Source: Wyeomyia smithii
Lineage: Eukaryota; Arthropoda; Insecta; Diptera; Culicidae
Assembly (NCBI RefSeq): GCF_029784165.1
Contig: NC_073694.1
Span: 163,754,342-163,818,341, forward strand
DNA: 64,000 nt
Reading direction: 5' to 3'
Part shown: positions 44,538 through 55,842 of the stretch, in pieces
Layout: each line of letters opens with the position of its first letter
How positions within the stretch are numbered: position 1 is the first letter of the stretch
Made by a program: the position numbers and the translations under genes
The notes under the pieces: generated by a model
Database searches by the model: none
Told to the model about the DNA's origin: nothing
What the model saw: only the letters and a program-made list of their open reading frames with translations

Positions 44538-46141
44538 TGACGTGGGACACGTCTTTGTTTACTATACAGGGATGCATTCTGTAAAATTGGAAATGAAACG
44601 GGCAAATGTTGCGTCAGATTTCAAACGCTAATAACAGCATAACCACATGATGGATAACAATAACCAATATGTTGTTGGATAGATAAAATGTATAACAATT
44701 TTGTAATGTGTTAATTATCACTCTAATTTCATTGCTAAGCGGTAAAATTGATAATAATTTCAATAACAAATTTACGCGAATAATGAACCAATTACATGCG
44801 AGCATTCCTAGCACAGACGACGTGAATGGACACCATCCGTTCCCTGTGATATTCCCTGTATCAATTTCGAAATAACAATTGACAGAGTCTCCCCGTCCCA
44901 ATAGGTCAATTTATTTTTGCTTCCATGAGCTTAGACTAATATGATGTCTCGAAGGTAAAAGTTTTCCTAAAAGTTTGAAACAATACCCATCCTTGAACAA
45001 TCTCTAAACCTGCGTGTTAGGTACTGTAGAACCTAATAAAAACTGATGTCTTGAAAGAAAACATGCCAGTAAAAGCAACAGTACCAGTGGAGTATAGAAC
45101 CGCAGGTCTCTCGTCGTCTAAGATTACATTGGTACTCTTCTATTCGTACTGCAGCAGTACTATTCGTATTGCAGTGGTACACTTTTGTTCGTACATTTCT
45201 ATTCGTATGCAATTGAGGAAAAACTACAATGCTGCTGTTGATGGTGATTGAAAGTTTATTTCATAAATATGATTGCCATGAATTACGCAACAAGAATTGA
45301 AAATTTTTGCAACGGGTATTTTTTAAATTTCATCTTCGATATTCACTAAATAATCGTGACCGGATAGTATCGAAAGAGTAAATACCTAAATATATACATT
45401 TATAGAAGAGTAAGAACCTGCGAATGCTTGTGATTTTTTAGTTTATTTAGTAAGATTCGTACAGGATCTCTTTTCATATTTCAAAATTGTTAGATGATAT
45501 ATTATTATTCTAAGCTTTACCATAATAAACGTATATTTCCTGTCTTCGTAATACAGCGAATGTAGTTGCAGGCAAATGAAAAAATTGTCAAGCAAAAAAT
45601 AAAAATGTAATTGTGGATTTCTACGATTTTTTGCTGGAACTTGTTAGGAATTTTGTTCAAAATATTTTCTTATGTTTTCCAATTGATGAACCTTTGTAAG
45701 GGCTTCCATATTATTTTGAAAGCAATATCCATACTATAGACTTGATTAAGTTAGAGTTAAATAAGACAAAACCATTCATTATGATAACGTGAGCATTATT
45801 GGATTTGGTTTTTGAGGATATAGAGATATTTCTGACTTTGACGCATTATGAGAAATTCTTGGTGCTTCTTTAACAAGCACGATATGCTTGTGCCTTGTTA
45901 AATACATATTTTTTTGCAAAAAAAAATACTAAAGGCATAATTTCGCCAAATATAAATGATATTTCTTCGAGTGTTGTTGAATATATTCCAAAAATTGATT
46001 TCCAGGGGAGGCTGAAAATAAACACATTGATTCTGTCTGCAGACTCTGTATATTTTGTAACAAAAAATCCCCTAATTACACTGTTTAGTCCCACGTCACC
46101 ATTTCATACAACCCTAGGGCTGTATACCTTGTAGTATTTCT
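44538..46141 (-). mobile_element. Family A retroposon, copy 3, full length (~1.6 kb)
   Basis: Read on the minus strand it begins ATACTACAAGGTATACAGCC (46141-46115), passes GGTGACGTGGGACTAAAC, an RT remnant (RISHNASKSEISLYPQKPNP near 45860-45790 and IINKFQQK-type codons near 45650), and ends ACGTGTCCCACGTCA with an A-run at 44531-44537. It matches copy 4 end to end apart from the hAT there. No intact ORF. 3' A-tail and RT remnant in sense make it a non-LTR-derived, nonautonomous family. Confidence 0.85.
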
Positions 46142-46434
46142 GTCCGATATGGGTTTGATTGGTACATGAATACCAGATATTTATTCCATTTTTTCTTGAT
46201 GCCATATAATTCAACAGAATCCAAATCATATTATCATATTGATATAAACACTTTCATAACTTTATATCAATATAAACATTGTTTTTCTTCATATCACCTG
46301 CTCAGAATAAAACCACTAAGAACACACTCCATTTTAAATGAAAACACATGTGCAGTTCATATGATCAATTTCACATTATCGCTGTTAATGCTCGCGCAGC
46401 TTGCTGCGTACGTACGTAAATGTGTCGCATAGTA
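46142..46434. other. Short unrecognised stretch
   Basis: AT-rich; one 88-codon open frame at 46166-46432 without motifs. Confidence 0.4.
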
Positions 46435-46620
46435 ATTGCTCACTGGGTTCGTCGCTTCAACGTTATGTTTACGAGAAAACTCATTTGTCTCTGAAAAAAA
46501 AAAAAAAATGTAAATGGCTAGGGGCACCAAAATTCCCAGGAATTATTAAAATGCTATAATCTTTCTTTTTTCCAGTTTGAGCTTTGGGGTCATACTTGTG
46601 TTGACCTGTGTAATCAACGA
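46435..46620. mobile_element. Half copy of the 13536-13851 MITE
   Basis: GTAATTGCTCAC, GTCGCTTCAACGTTATG, CGAGAAAACTCATTTG and CTAGGGGCACCAAAATTCCC match the inner part and one TIR of the MITE, ending TGTTGACCTGTGTAATCAAC. The other TIR is missing. Confidence 0.75.
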
Positions 46621-46699
46621 TCACCTTTGGAGGCGTAATGCTTATTTTACTATTACTATTCTAATATAAATGCAGAAATAAAATGCAAAAAGACTCATC

Positions 46700-46990
46700 C
46701 GAAATTTACTTTGCTACGATCATACTTTAAATCGCTGTAGTTTTTTGTTTGGCCTTAATATAGAGTGACACTTCCTGTCATAGAATAGTTCAAAAAAATC
46801 GACTCTTTTGAAACCTTCAATTCTCAAAAAAAAATTGTAACTTCTAAGCCGTTAAACCGATTTTGAATCTTTTGGCATTAAAATCAAGGTAATCGATGTG
46901 CCTTTCAAGGGAAAATATCAAACGGAACATTAAATAATAATAACCATGCAAAAATGAATCGTTTGTAGGGTGCCCTAGGACACCCTATCG
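46700..46990 (+). repeat. Left member of an inverted repeat pair
   Basis: CGATCATACTTTAAATCGCT, GACACTTCCTGTCATA, AAAATATCAAAC and ATAACCATGCAAAA match, in reverse, 49230-49530. It ends with the palindrome AGGGTGCCCTAGGACACCCT (46968-46987). Confidence 0.7.
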
Positions 46991-47394
46991 TTTGTTTTTT
47001 TTTTTGGATTCTTCAGAAAATTTTGCAAACATCATCAACTTTTCACGGAGGTATGTTTTTTTTTATTTTGAAAATAGAACTTTTCGACGTGGAATTATGT
47101 CGTACGGCAATATAAATAGGGATACAAATCAAAAAACCGAAAATATTTGAAAGTGTCACAAAAATTTCGTATGCTTGAAACCCAGTCGGTTTCCAACGGA
47201 TTTCCCTCATTTTTACAGTATTAGATTGGAAAATTAGCTATGCGTTCACCAAAATGCAAAAAATTGTGATTTTGTGATGCTAACTATTATACTTTAAATT
47301 TTAAATTTTGGTGCAACGTGAGAACTAACGAATATATATTAAACAGGACACAAACACTTAAGGTTCTTACAATGTTAAAAAAAACCTTTTTAAC
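46991..47394. other. Between the inverted repeat and the NDRG-like exon
   Basis: No coding block is visible on the minus strand, where the next NDRG exon would be expected. AT-rich. Confidence 0.4.
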
Positions 47395-47535
47395 CCCGGG
47401 CCAGAATGTTGGCTCCAGCGCCGACCCCAAAACCGATGATGGATTTTAGGTTGAAGTGTGATATAACTAATAGCAGCTGCGCTGCAAGTTCATCAAACGT
47501 CGGGTAAACACAATTTTCTGGAAAGGTGGGTGCAC
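47395..47535 (-). CDS. NDRG-family (MESK2-like) exon, isolated
   Basis: The minus-strand frame encodes GAPTFPENCVYPTFDELAAQ, LLLVISHFNLKSIIGFGVG and AGANILAR. I recognise this as the conserved NDRG block of the alpha/beta-hydrolase-like fold (Drosophila MESK2, vertebrate NDRG1-4), corresponding to about the first third of the domain. NDRG proteins lack a working hydrolase triad and act in stress and differentiation signalling. The exon would start after AAAG at 47536 and end near 47395 before GTTAAAAAG; the acceptor lacks a pyrimidine tract and the donor leaves one extra G compared with the expected ARF continuation. It could be a real exon with odd sites, or an orphan exon copy. The neighbouring exons (HDLGLNY... 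before, FALAHPDKV... after) were not found nearby. The ORF ATG at 47599 is not a true start. Confidence 0.6.
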
Positions 47536-48389
47536 CTTTCTTCCTTCCTCCACGCTCCAGGCCATAGCGAGCATAGCGATTCCATAGCAAGCAGACCAAC
47601 CGGCGGACTGCACAGCATCGCTGAACATGTCCAGATGTGTTTGTAATTTTGTTCGGATCTGCAGCGTCTGCCGGCCACTGCTAATAGCTGTGAGTGTGCC
47701 GATAGAATGTGTCGTTGCTTCTTGTTTGCTTGCTTTTAATAAGTGTGAAGCGGAGAATATCACGAGAAATACAATAATCCCGTGTCATCGTCAATGGCAA
47801 TCCAAAATCAACGATTCCCTTCAAGGTTATCGAACAACGTTTCTCTTCAAGGTCACCAATCAATTTTTAAAAATACTACAAGGTATACATGTGTGTTTCA
47901 GATGTTCGCACCACCGGTAGAATTGAATATTTTGCTTAACCGCACATATTAAGTTTGCTCTCCGCTCTGCCCTCCGGTAGCTGAGTCAACAAAATATTCT
48001 GCAGCATACGATGGTAAATGTTGCTGCCGTATGTAAAACAAAGGTAAGGTGTTCCGTAGTGCCTAGAAGTTGACTCGTATGCTGCGCTCATTTCCTGATG
48101 TCGCGTACCTCTAACCGCAATACTCCACTCGCCACCGAGTGACGAACACAAATGAAGCTGAATTTTCTACACGCAGTCATTTATATCGAGTACAGCGTAG
48201 ATTTTTGCAGCATGGCCACGCAGTCTCGAGAAAGAGAAACGAAACGAAATATGTAGGCGGTGAAACTTATTATGTCCATGTTATTGTTATCTGTGCTCGG
48301 GAAGCAAGGCAATAGCGAGGGAAATGTATGGGAAAGTTTGACCTTGAAACTTTTCCCCCTTTTCACCACTAAGCAGTAAAGCCACAATG
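47536..48389. other. No feature seen
   Basis: Minus-strand open frames at 47467-47763 and 47936-48151 lack family motifs and are in a different frame from the NDRG-like exon. May be intron. Confidence 0.4.
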
Positions 48390-48585
48390 TTAAATATCAT
48401 ATCAAACAACTATCACATATTTTATCTATCCACCGACACAGAAAATAACTATGATGCATTCAGTTGTTCGCTCGCTTCAATTGTTTGAAATCTCACGCAA
48501 CATTTGCTAGTTTCATTTTAAATTTTACAAAATGTAATCTAGTATAGAAAACAGAGACGTAGTCCTACGTCAAAAGAGAAATGAA
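48390..48585 (+). mobile_element. Family A 3'-end fragment
   Basis: CATATTTTATCTATCCACCGA, TCACGCAACATTTGCTAG and GACGTAGTCCTACGTCAAAA match the last ~190 bp of the family, with the A-rich end at 48575. Truncated at the 5' side. Confidence 0.7.
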
Positions 48586-49189
48586 ATAGTGATATTCACC
48601 CTCACCCCATTAAACTAATCAACCCTAATCGAGTGTATTTTAAAACTTGTAGCCAAAAAAATACTGAAATAAAACAGGTGGTCGTAGTTCTACGTTAACC
48701 ATGCGGCCGTGATTTATAAACAACTTTTTTAACTATTTTTAATCTATAATGTCCAACATAGCAAAGCAAAGCCTTGGTGCTACATTCCGTATCGGAACTC
48801 GACCTTCTTTATTTATTATTATACGCAGACTTCGCAGCCAACTGTTAAGTGTACAGGACAATTGCGGGGCTAGCGCTACGATCCTACTGACACTAACAGT
48901 CTCACCAATGTTCAACATAAACAACGTGTATTTCCAGTGGAAACAGCTACTGCAATACGAAAACATCAAACGATAGGCATTTGAACCTTCCAAAATGGCG
49001 AAATAAGGTTTGTTACTGCGTTGCAAACACTTTTTAAAACAGAGACTGCGTTGCAGAAACTTTTTTCAATGGAGACGCATGGTGGTTACAGTTATTGTTA
49101 AGGTTAAACATTTTAAACTCCAACATAACAAAATATATTTTCGTAAAAATCTGATACAAAATATTATGTAAAATTTTTTGAGGAGGAAA
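48586..49189. other. Unrecognised; conserved-looking block 48770-48905
   Basis: The block with GCCTTGGTGCTACATTCCG and GGGGCTAGCGCTACGATCC looks like a dispersed mosquito repeat, but no second copy is in the window. Confidence 0.35.
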
Positions 49190-49570
49190 ACATCAAAAAA
49201 CATCAAAAGGCACTCCTAGGTCTTGAAGCCTCCAAGACCAAAAAACGGTTTGTATCATAATTTTCGCATGGTTATTGTTTATCAAAGTATAGTTTGATAT
49301 TTTCCTTGAAAAGTTCATTAATTATTCGCATTTTCATTTAAAAAAACTGAGATCGGTGAACGGTTCAAGAGTTAAAATTTATTGAAAATTGGAATTTTGG
49401 AAGAAAGTTGTAGGGTTTTATGACAGAAAGTATCACTATATGGGTCAAACAAAAAAACGGGTCTAAAATTTTTCGATTAGGAACAAAAATAGCGATTTTG
49501 AGTATGATCGGAGCAAACAAGAATTTGGATAGGTCTCATAACACGACAGCTAATAACTAGATTGTCCATT
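49190..49570 (-). repeat. Right member of the inverted repeat pair
   Basis: Reverse counterpart of 46700-46990 with a decayed CCTAGG palindrome at about 49205-49215. The pair encloses 2.2 kb with the NDRG-like exon and a family A fragment. Confidence 0.65.
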
Positions 49571-50273
49571 CACGTTTGAAAAGGCTATGTCTGATTCAAG
49601 TAACAACAGTACTCGCTAGGTTCTCTGTTATTATCATTTTTAGATGGTAGAAGTACATTAGAAAGATAAATTCACCTCAATTTGTAATTTTTCGTACAGT
49701 ATTTCCACGAAAACAGCCTGTTGTGTTCAGCTCTTCAATCAATAAGCTGAATGAATATTATACATTCAATCTAGTCGAGAATCCGTCTTTAACTAATGAG
49801 GCAGCTCCGGTTCGCTCGAAAAAGATTCAATTAGTGCCTTAGTGCCAGCAGCAAGTTTGGCATTGTTTATAACGTTGCTGCCTGCAATTGTTGTCGAGTG
49901 TTAAATGATGAATTTTAATGAAGCTCATTATGTTATCATTATATTGTAAGGATGTTCACCTTTTTTATTCGTTACCGCGTCAGGTGCATGATGCTCAATC
50001 TTATCATTGATGTTTTAGCGAGGTGTGTGCAACATAAATACAATTGAGTTACGGATCAAGCAGTGTATTGGACTATTGGGTTAATTAATGTTGGCAAACC
50101 ACAAACCAACACTTCCTTTTGCACATCACACCAAGCTGTTGACGATATCGCTGTAAATGAAAAGGTTTTGCGTAAAGAAGAAAGAAATAGGAGTATAATG
50201 ACGGTCATTACTCTGCGCGATTTGTGCCCTCCAAAGATTGTCCCGTCGAAGGAAGTACGATTATGATACTAAC
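49571..50273. other. No feature seen
   Basis: No recognised repeat copy or clear exon. The open frame at 50063-50266 has no motif. Confidence 0.4.
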
Positions 50274-50374
50274 CGTACGTGATGATAATACAATTTGGGA
50301 AATCCGAACGCACACACATTATGTAGAAGTGTGGATCGTTCAGTTCGATGATTTGGATGTTGCCCCGGTCGGTA
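50274..50374 (-). CDS. Possible upstream exon, weakly NDRG-like
   Basis: On the minus strand, after GTTCAG (acceptor at 50375-76) the frame reads TDRGNIQIIELND, PHFYIMCVRSDFPNC and IIITY, then G and the good donor GTTAGT (50273). NDRG proteins have an E/QTDRG(D/N) start and a P-x-I-(I/V)-TYHD end around one short exon, and order and strand agree with the exon at 47.4 kb. But the middle is about ten residues longer than usual and dissimilar, so this is a hypothesis. It could instead be an unrelated exon or chance. Confidence 0.3.
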
Positions 50375-51453
50375 CTGAACAACATTAGCTCCCCATAGCC
50401 GTGCGCACGGGGTGTGCTTTTTGATAAACATTGCAGAGGGTGGTTATTTTTTAAATGTTTTGAAACAATGCTCTTTTAGAGCATTACTTTTGAGTCTAGA
50501 AAATTCCTCCACCAGGGGAAAATACGTGTGTAAAGTTTCTGAAATTACTTGTACGAAAAAAAAAGTTATACATACCCCTTTTGTAATCCTGCGCACGGCT
50601 ATGTAAGACACTGTTGATTTTACGATTTAATTAAGTGCTTCTGATTGCTTTGTGCGCTACGCAAAGGCGAAAAAGAAGAAACATTTGCAGGAATCCTCGA
50701 AAAGGTCCTCGAAATGGTCCGGATTAGTTGAGCCTTATTGATCTGTGATAAAATCACAGTCTGACGTTCGAGCTTGGACGTGGTTTATCAGTTCTGCTGC
50801 GCTGGTGTTGAATTTGCTTTGGAGAGGCAACAGATGAATTTGCTTGCTGCGCCCTGTTACGTACCGAAGAAGGGTGAAGATAAAAGCTGGGATTTGAGAT
50901 CGCCGGGCAAACAGGTAAATAATGGGTTAATTTTTCGTGTATATTTTCTGCAAAAAAATGCTACTCACAAGTGTAACGAGTAATACACATCATTGGAATA
51001 CAGTAGCATGCCAACTAAACGGGCGGCTAATCGTGTATCGTTACAAAGAACGGGACTGCAACATCTGTTAACGAATGCCAACACGAGCATGTTGTGCGAA
51101 TCGAATTGAGGCATTTTCCGCTTCGTTTATTACATATTTTAGTTTTGGTCCCACTTGTTGATGGTTATCTAGCGCTGTTTAACGAGCCATTCTATGGAAC
51201 AGCAGTAGCGGAAAACCACGGACGGCCGCTGCTGCTGATTTTTAATGCAGCATGCAACTTGTCTTCTTGTCAGCTGTTTACAACCGGATAGTTATTGCTT
51301 GGTTTTCCTTTTGCAACGTCTGGCTAAGTACCTACTGCTTTGCTGCGTTCGAATAGACGCCGTTATTCACGCCCTACTTTGCATTCGCTTCGGGAAAGAA
51401 TATCGCAGGATGATAGCGAAGGCATCGGGTGTAACTTTTTTTTTATCACACAG
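50375..51453. other. No recognised repeat; possible intron
   Basis: Mixed GC content, no TE copy seen. Short open frames at 50774-50983, 51094-51291 and 51245-51487 are without motifs. Confidence 0.4.
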
Positions 51454-51701
51454 AAATTCACCAACCACCAACCACTGCCCTCAGTAGCAGCTTGCAGCAG
51501 CATGGCGAGTACAGAAAATTGACAACATTCGACACTAATGGAGCAGCTGGGTCACCGGTGACTACCGCGTATTCCAAGATAAAAATGACACCCGCAGCTG
51601 CCGACAGTTTAATTGTACGTGACGTTACGCATACGTACACACTGAAGGGTCCGCTTCGGTACATTAACGGCATGATTGATGGGTCGCCTTTCACGGCAAG
51701 A
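51454..51701 (+). CDS. Unidentified internal coding exon
   Basis: A strong acceptor (T-run then ATCACACAG, AG at 51452-53) and a strong donor (AAGA then GTATGT, GT at 51702-03) bound 248 bp open in one frame, beginning with two bases of a split codon. The predicted peptide (82 residues) is balanced in composition: Ser/Gln-rich start, then YRKLTTFDTNGAAGSPVTTA, SKIKMTPAAADSLIVRDVTH and TYTLKGPLRYINGMIDG. I do not recognise the family. No repeat copy is in the window. It is on the opposite strand to the NDRG-like exons, so a separate gene. It could be coding by chance; the splice sites are the best support. Confidence 0.4.
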
Positions 51702-52895
51702 GTATGTGAAATTGAATCTCATACGCATTCTTTCTTGACAGATAGAAGAACTTAACATTCAAAGGTAAAATGGTAGTAGGCGGCATCTACTGGCTAACAT
51801 ATTAGCGAAACTTTGTTGATGTTCTACGCATGCTGTAATCAAATAGCAGGCGCGGGAAGCAGTAACCTTTTTTTACTACACAAGGAGGCAGATGGAGCGT
51901 CACTTAGCGACAATAAGTAACTTATCTGGCCTCTCTAGGTGAATGAATATCATAATTTGTAAGTAATATTTAGATCGTTCGTTGGAATGAAATGAAGTGT
52001 CTTGGAGTAGTTCCTGGTGACGGGTTGACTTTCAAACCTCACATTGTTAATGTCTTAAAAAAGGTCAAAAAGGCAGATTGTTTAATGATTGAATTAGGTC
52101 GTTGTTGCTGTAAAATTTAGCATTTTTAATCAATCATTTCACTACATATACCTATATTTCTTTTTTTCCTGGTGAACAATAACTATAATTAAATATATTT
52201 AAAATTACAATATAAATTAGAAAGATTGAATTCAATAGTATAACGATGGTAGTAATAACTAGGGATAACGTTTTAATATGTTGGCTTCACTTTGGAACAT
52301 TCTAGCACTTTCTACTTGATCAATCTACGTTTCATCTAGCTTCAAAAAAGTTTCGTTGCGTATGACTTGTGATTTGATGACGATGATAGCTAAGTAATGG
52401 AACCTTAAAAAAGGGCTGATATTGAAAAACTTCTTTCATATTTTACTCGATATTATCTCCCTCTTCGTTTGATAGTATCCTTAACAAAGGGATTTATTGC
52501 ATAAAGCAGAAAGTTGATGCTCACAAACACGGCTACTTTTGACAGCAATTAGGTATTGCACAATTTTTCTTATGCTAAAATAACTGGATTGAGCCCAACG
52601 TTTATAGGTACATAAGGCGGTTCAGTGAAACATCGCATTAAGTAGTTGAAAATCGTGGAATCGATCATTTGGGTTGTATTTGGTAATCATATTCAAGGCT
52701 TCTAATTTTCACCTCTTTGCATTAACATTCTTTCTTCACCATCGTGTATGAAAACAATACCTTTGCAGAAGCAAGTCAATGTGATAGGCTTGCTATTACG
52801 GATACAATTTCGTATAACACCTTCCAACTCGGGTTTATATGCAATCAGCTGCGATGTGTTTTCGTTTGTTTTCTCTACGACTTTTTCAGGCCACC
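51702..52895. other. No feature seen; possible intron
   Basis: AT-rich with no recognised repeat until the SINE. Short frames at 52744-52947 are without motifs. Confidence 0.4.
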
Positions 52896-52908
52896 TTCAT
52901 ATGAAGTG

Positions 52909-53164
52909 GTCCCCGTGGCTCTGTGGTTAGCGATGTCGGTCGGCTAGCTCTCCCACACGGTTGTGATGTCGGGTTCGATTCCCGATCGAGTCAAGGAACT
53001 TTTCGAGCTGGAAATTTTCTCGACTCAGCACTGGGGCACGGTGTATACTTATCCTACACATGCAAAATGTGCCAAAAACAATATCGATAACGAATTCTCT
53101 CAACTATAATCTAGTTGATCGGGACCGCTATTAGCCCCAAGGCTAAGCGTGCGATATTGTTTTG
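52909..53164 (+). mobile_element. tRNA-derived SINE with 13-bp TSD
   Basis: The 256-bp element starts GTCCCCGTGGCTCTGTGGTT (A box about TGGTTAGCGATG) with B box GGGTTCGATTCC near 52974, then a tRNA-unrelated body and GCGATATTGTTTTG at its end. TTCATATGAAGTG flanks it at 52896-52908 and 53165-53177. RNA polymerase III promoter boxes are intact. Culicine SINEs such as Feilai are candidates; the name is not verified. Confidence 0.88.
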
Positions 53165-53177
53165 TTCATATGAAGTG

Positions 53178-53449
53178 TTTTAACGATACGGGCGATGGAC
53201 ACATGTTGAATTAATGCAATGAGGGACAATATCATTGAATAATGCAGTAAACACATGTCATCGCAATTCAATTTTTAGATATGTGTTGTTACGCAGGATT
53301 CAAACTAAAATTCAAATTGAGTGTGAATTCAAGCAAGTGCGACAGTGCAGTGCTGTGATCTGTTAGAGGTTCTGTGCAAGCGAAAAATAGATGCACGAGC
53401 AAGTTTTAAAACTCACTTGGATGTGGGTGCAAAATCACACTGCCTACAC
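53178..53449. other. Unrecognised short stretch
   Basis: No repeat or coding signal noted. Confidence 0.4.
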
Positions 53450-53452
53450 TTA

Positions 53453-53732
53453 TAGCAAATTTCTTTATTCCACTGTGTGCGGGCAAAACTGCCGAGGAAT
53501 AATAAAACGTCATCGCCATTTAAGACGCAAGTGAGAAAGAGATGCCAGATAATTGTTTACGAACTTAGCACGTGCGGTGGTGGGTTGAAGCTGACAAAAT
53601 TTACAGTGCGCTTCGGGCAGCAAGCCAGGTCAAAACTGGGTCAAAATCGAGCGAATAAAGAAGGGTTTTGACAGCAGTTAGTGCGCATCCAGGTCAAAAC
53701 GAGGTGAGCTGGTGGAATAAAGAAATTCGCTA
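53453..53732 (+). mobile_element. TTA-site MITE, intact copy
   Basis: TIRs TAGCAAATTTCTTTATTCCAC and complement, flanked by TTA (53450-52 and 53733-35). A 3-bp TTA/TAA duplication fits PIF/Harbinger-type MITEs. It gives the unbroken sequence for the copy split at 28.6-30.5 kb. Confidence 0.82.
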
Positions 53733-53735
53733 TTA

Positions 53736-53915
53736 GGGTGGCAGCGAAAAGGGTCATGTCAAATTTCGAAAACCGACCATGTACATTTTGTTAATTGGTC
53801 CAAAAAAAAAATGATCTGTGCAAAATTTCAGCTCAACCGGAAATGAATTAGGGGTGCCTCAAAGCGCTCAAAGTAGTGATTTTTTTGACCCTTCGAAAAT
53901 CTATCAAGGGGGGAG
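53736..53915 (+). repeat. Old dispersed repeat shared with 31.98-32.1 kb
   Basis: GCAAAATTTCAGCTCAACCG and following match 32040-32100. The pogo MITE copy 2 and then family A copy 4 are inserted downstream in the same repeat. Confidence 0.6.
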
Positions 53916-53917
53916 TA

Positions 53918-54314
53918 CAGGTCGGACTCGATTATCCGGAACATCAAAAATTTTTTCATTCCGGATAATCGAATCACACCAAAAATACTGAAATTTTGTG
54001 ATTAACGAACATAAAATAAATATTTCTTTTCTTTATTTTACTTGTATGATGCAGTGGCGTAACCAGAAGTTACTTCTGAGGCGAAGGGGGTAAAATCTTG
54101 AGAAGCAAAATAAATAAATTGGACATTGATTATTTTCACTCAGTTCGAACATGTCCCAAACATGCTGGAAGTGACTTAAATGGTAACAAATATGCCAGAA
54201 GGGATGGTAAAGGCAAAATTTCGGAATAAAAACTGGAAACGGACACCAAAAAAATAAAATTCCGGATAATAGAATTCCGGATAATCAAGTTTCCGGATAA
54301 TCGAATCCGACTTG
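53918..54314. mobile_element. pogo-like MITE copy 2
   Basis: TIRs CAGGTCGGACTCGATTATCC and complement (one mismatch), TA at 53916-17 and 54315-16. Compared with copy 1 it is inverted; the three-fold reiterated end is on the right. Internal block ATGTCCCAAACATGC matches 14060-14080 in reverse. Confidence 0.88.
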
Positions 54315-55658
54315 TACATGAAATTGGGAAAATCGAAACTTTGTTTTCGAAGCCAAATGACCTGAAAATGCATAAAAGGTCGAGATCTGGTGTTATTTCG
54401 AAAATACTACAAGGTATACAGCCCTAGGGTTTTATGAATTGGTGACGGGGGACTAAATACTGTAATTTGGGGATTTTTGTTACAAAATGTACAAAGTCTG
54501 CAGACAGAATCAATGTGTTTGCTCAGCGACTGTACGTATTTTTATTTTCAGCCTCCCCTGGAAATCGATTTTTGAAATATATTCAACAACACTCGAAACA
54601 ATATCGTTTGTATTTGACGATATTATGCCTGTAGTATTTTTCGTGCAAACAACATGTATTTGACAAAGCACAAGCATATCGTGCTTGTTGAAAAAGCACC
54701 AATAATCAGAGCTAACTCTATATCCTCAAAAACCAATTTTTATAATATTTATGTTATCATAACGAATAGTTTTGTCTTATTTAACTCTGATTAAATCAAA
54801 TCTATAATATTGATACTGCTTTCAAGACAATATGGAGCCCTTACAAAGGTTCATTAATTAGCAAACATAAGAAGATATGTTAAACAAAATTATTAACAAG
54901 TTCCAGCAAAAAATCGTGGCAATCAACAATTAATTTTTGTTTTTTGCTTGACAATTTTTTTCATTTGCCTACAACTACATTCGCTGTAATGACGAAGACA
55001 GCTAATATACGTTTATTATGGTAAAGCTTAGAATAATAATATATCATCTAACAATTTTGAAATGTAAATAAGATTCTGAATGACTTTTAGGGAATAAACC
55101 AAAAATTCACAAGCATTCGCAGACTCTTACTCTTCTATGAATGTGTATATTTGGGAATTTACTCTTTCGATACTATCCGGTCACGATTATTTAGTGGATA
55201 TCGAAGATGAAATAAAATAAATATCCATTGCAAAAATTTACAATTCTTGTTGAGTAATTTATGGTAACCATATTTATGAGATAAACTTTCAATCACCATC
55301 AGCAGCTGCATTGCAGCTTTTACTCGATTGCACACGAATAGAAATGTACGCACAAAAGTGTACCACTGCAATACGAATAGTACCGCTGCAGTACGAATAA
55401 TACCGCTGCAGTACGAATAGAAGTGTACCCAGAGCCGGATTTTTGGGGGGGCCCAGGGGGCCCGGGCCCCGGGCCCCCACATTTTTAGGGCCCCCACAAA
55501 TCGACAAAAAGATTTTTCTTTTTAAAAATGAGATTTAATCAAAAGTTCGATTTACAGTAAGAAAATTTGAACAGACCACAATCACAACTACATCCATAAG
55601 AGTTCACCTTGGATTCTCTTGGAATGACACACATTAACACACCATTTGAATCGAACCA

Positions 55659-55842
55659 GCGCGCATTAAACGCCTAGAGTTTAAGTTTAGCCGACTGTCA
55701 CTAAAAGCGCCAATCGAACTGTCAAAACTCGTTCCAATCGAACATCAGCAATGTTAAAACTATGATGAAAAAACTGTTGACTGTTTGATTGGAACTTTTC
55801 AGTGACAGTCGGCCAAACTTTAACTCTAGAGCTTTAGCGCGC
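55659..55842. mobile_element. 184-bp palindromic MITE nested in the hAT
   Basis: Arms GCGCGC(A/G)..TAGAGTT(T/A)AAGTTT and CCGACTGTCACT face their complements (AGTGACAGTCGG, AACTCTAGAGC). TSD not evident. Confidence 0.75.

Noticed and set aside
44126..44605. The full 159-codon ORF as one native ORF1.
   Set aside because: Its first ~22 codons are family A DNA next to the CR1-like element, so only the part below 44538 is called.
52909..52990. A tRNA gene from the clear A and B boxes.
   Set aside because: It is the head of a 256-bp SINE with a 13-bp target duplication, and the cloverleaf arms do not pair well.
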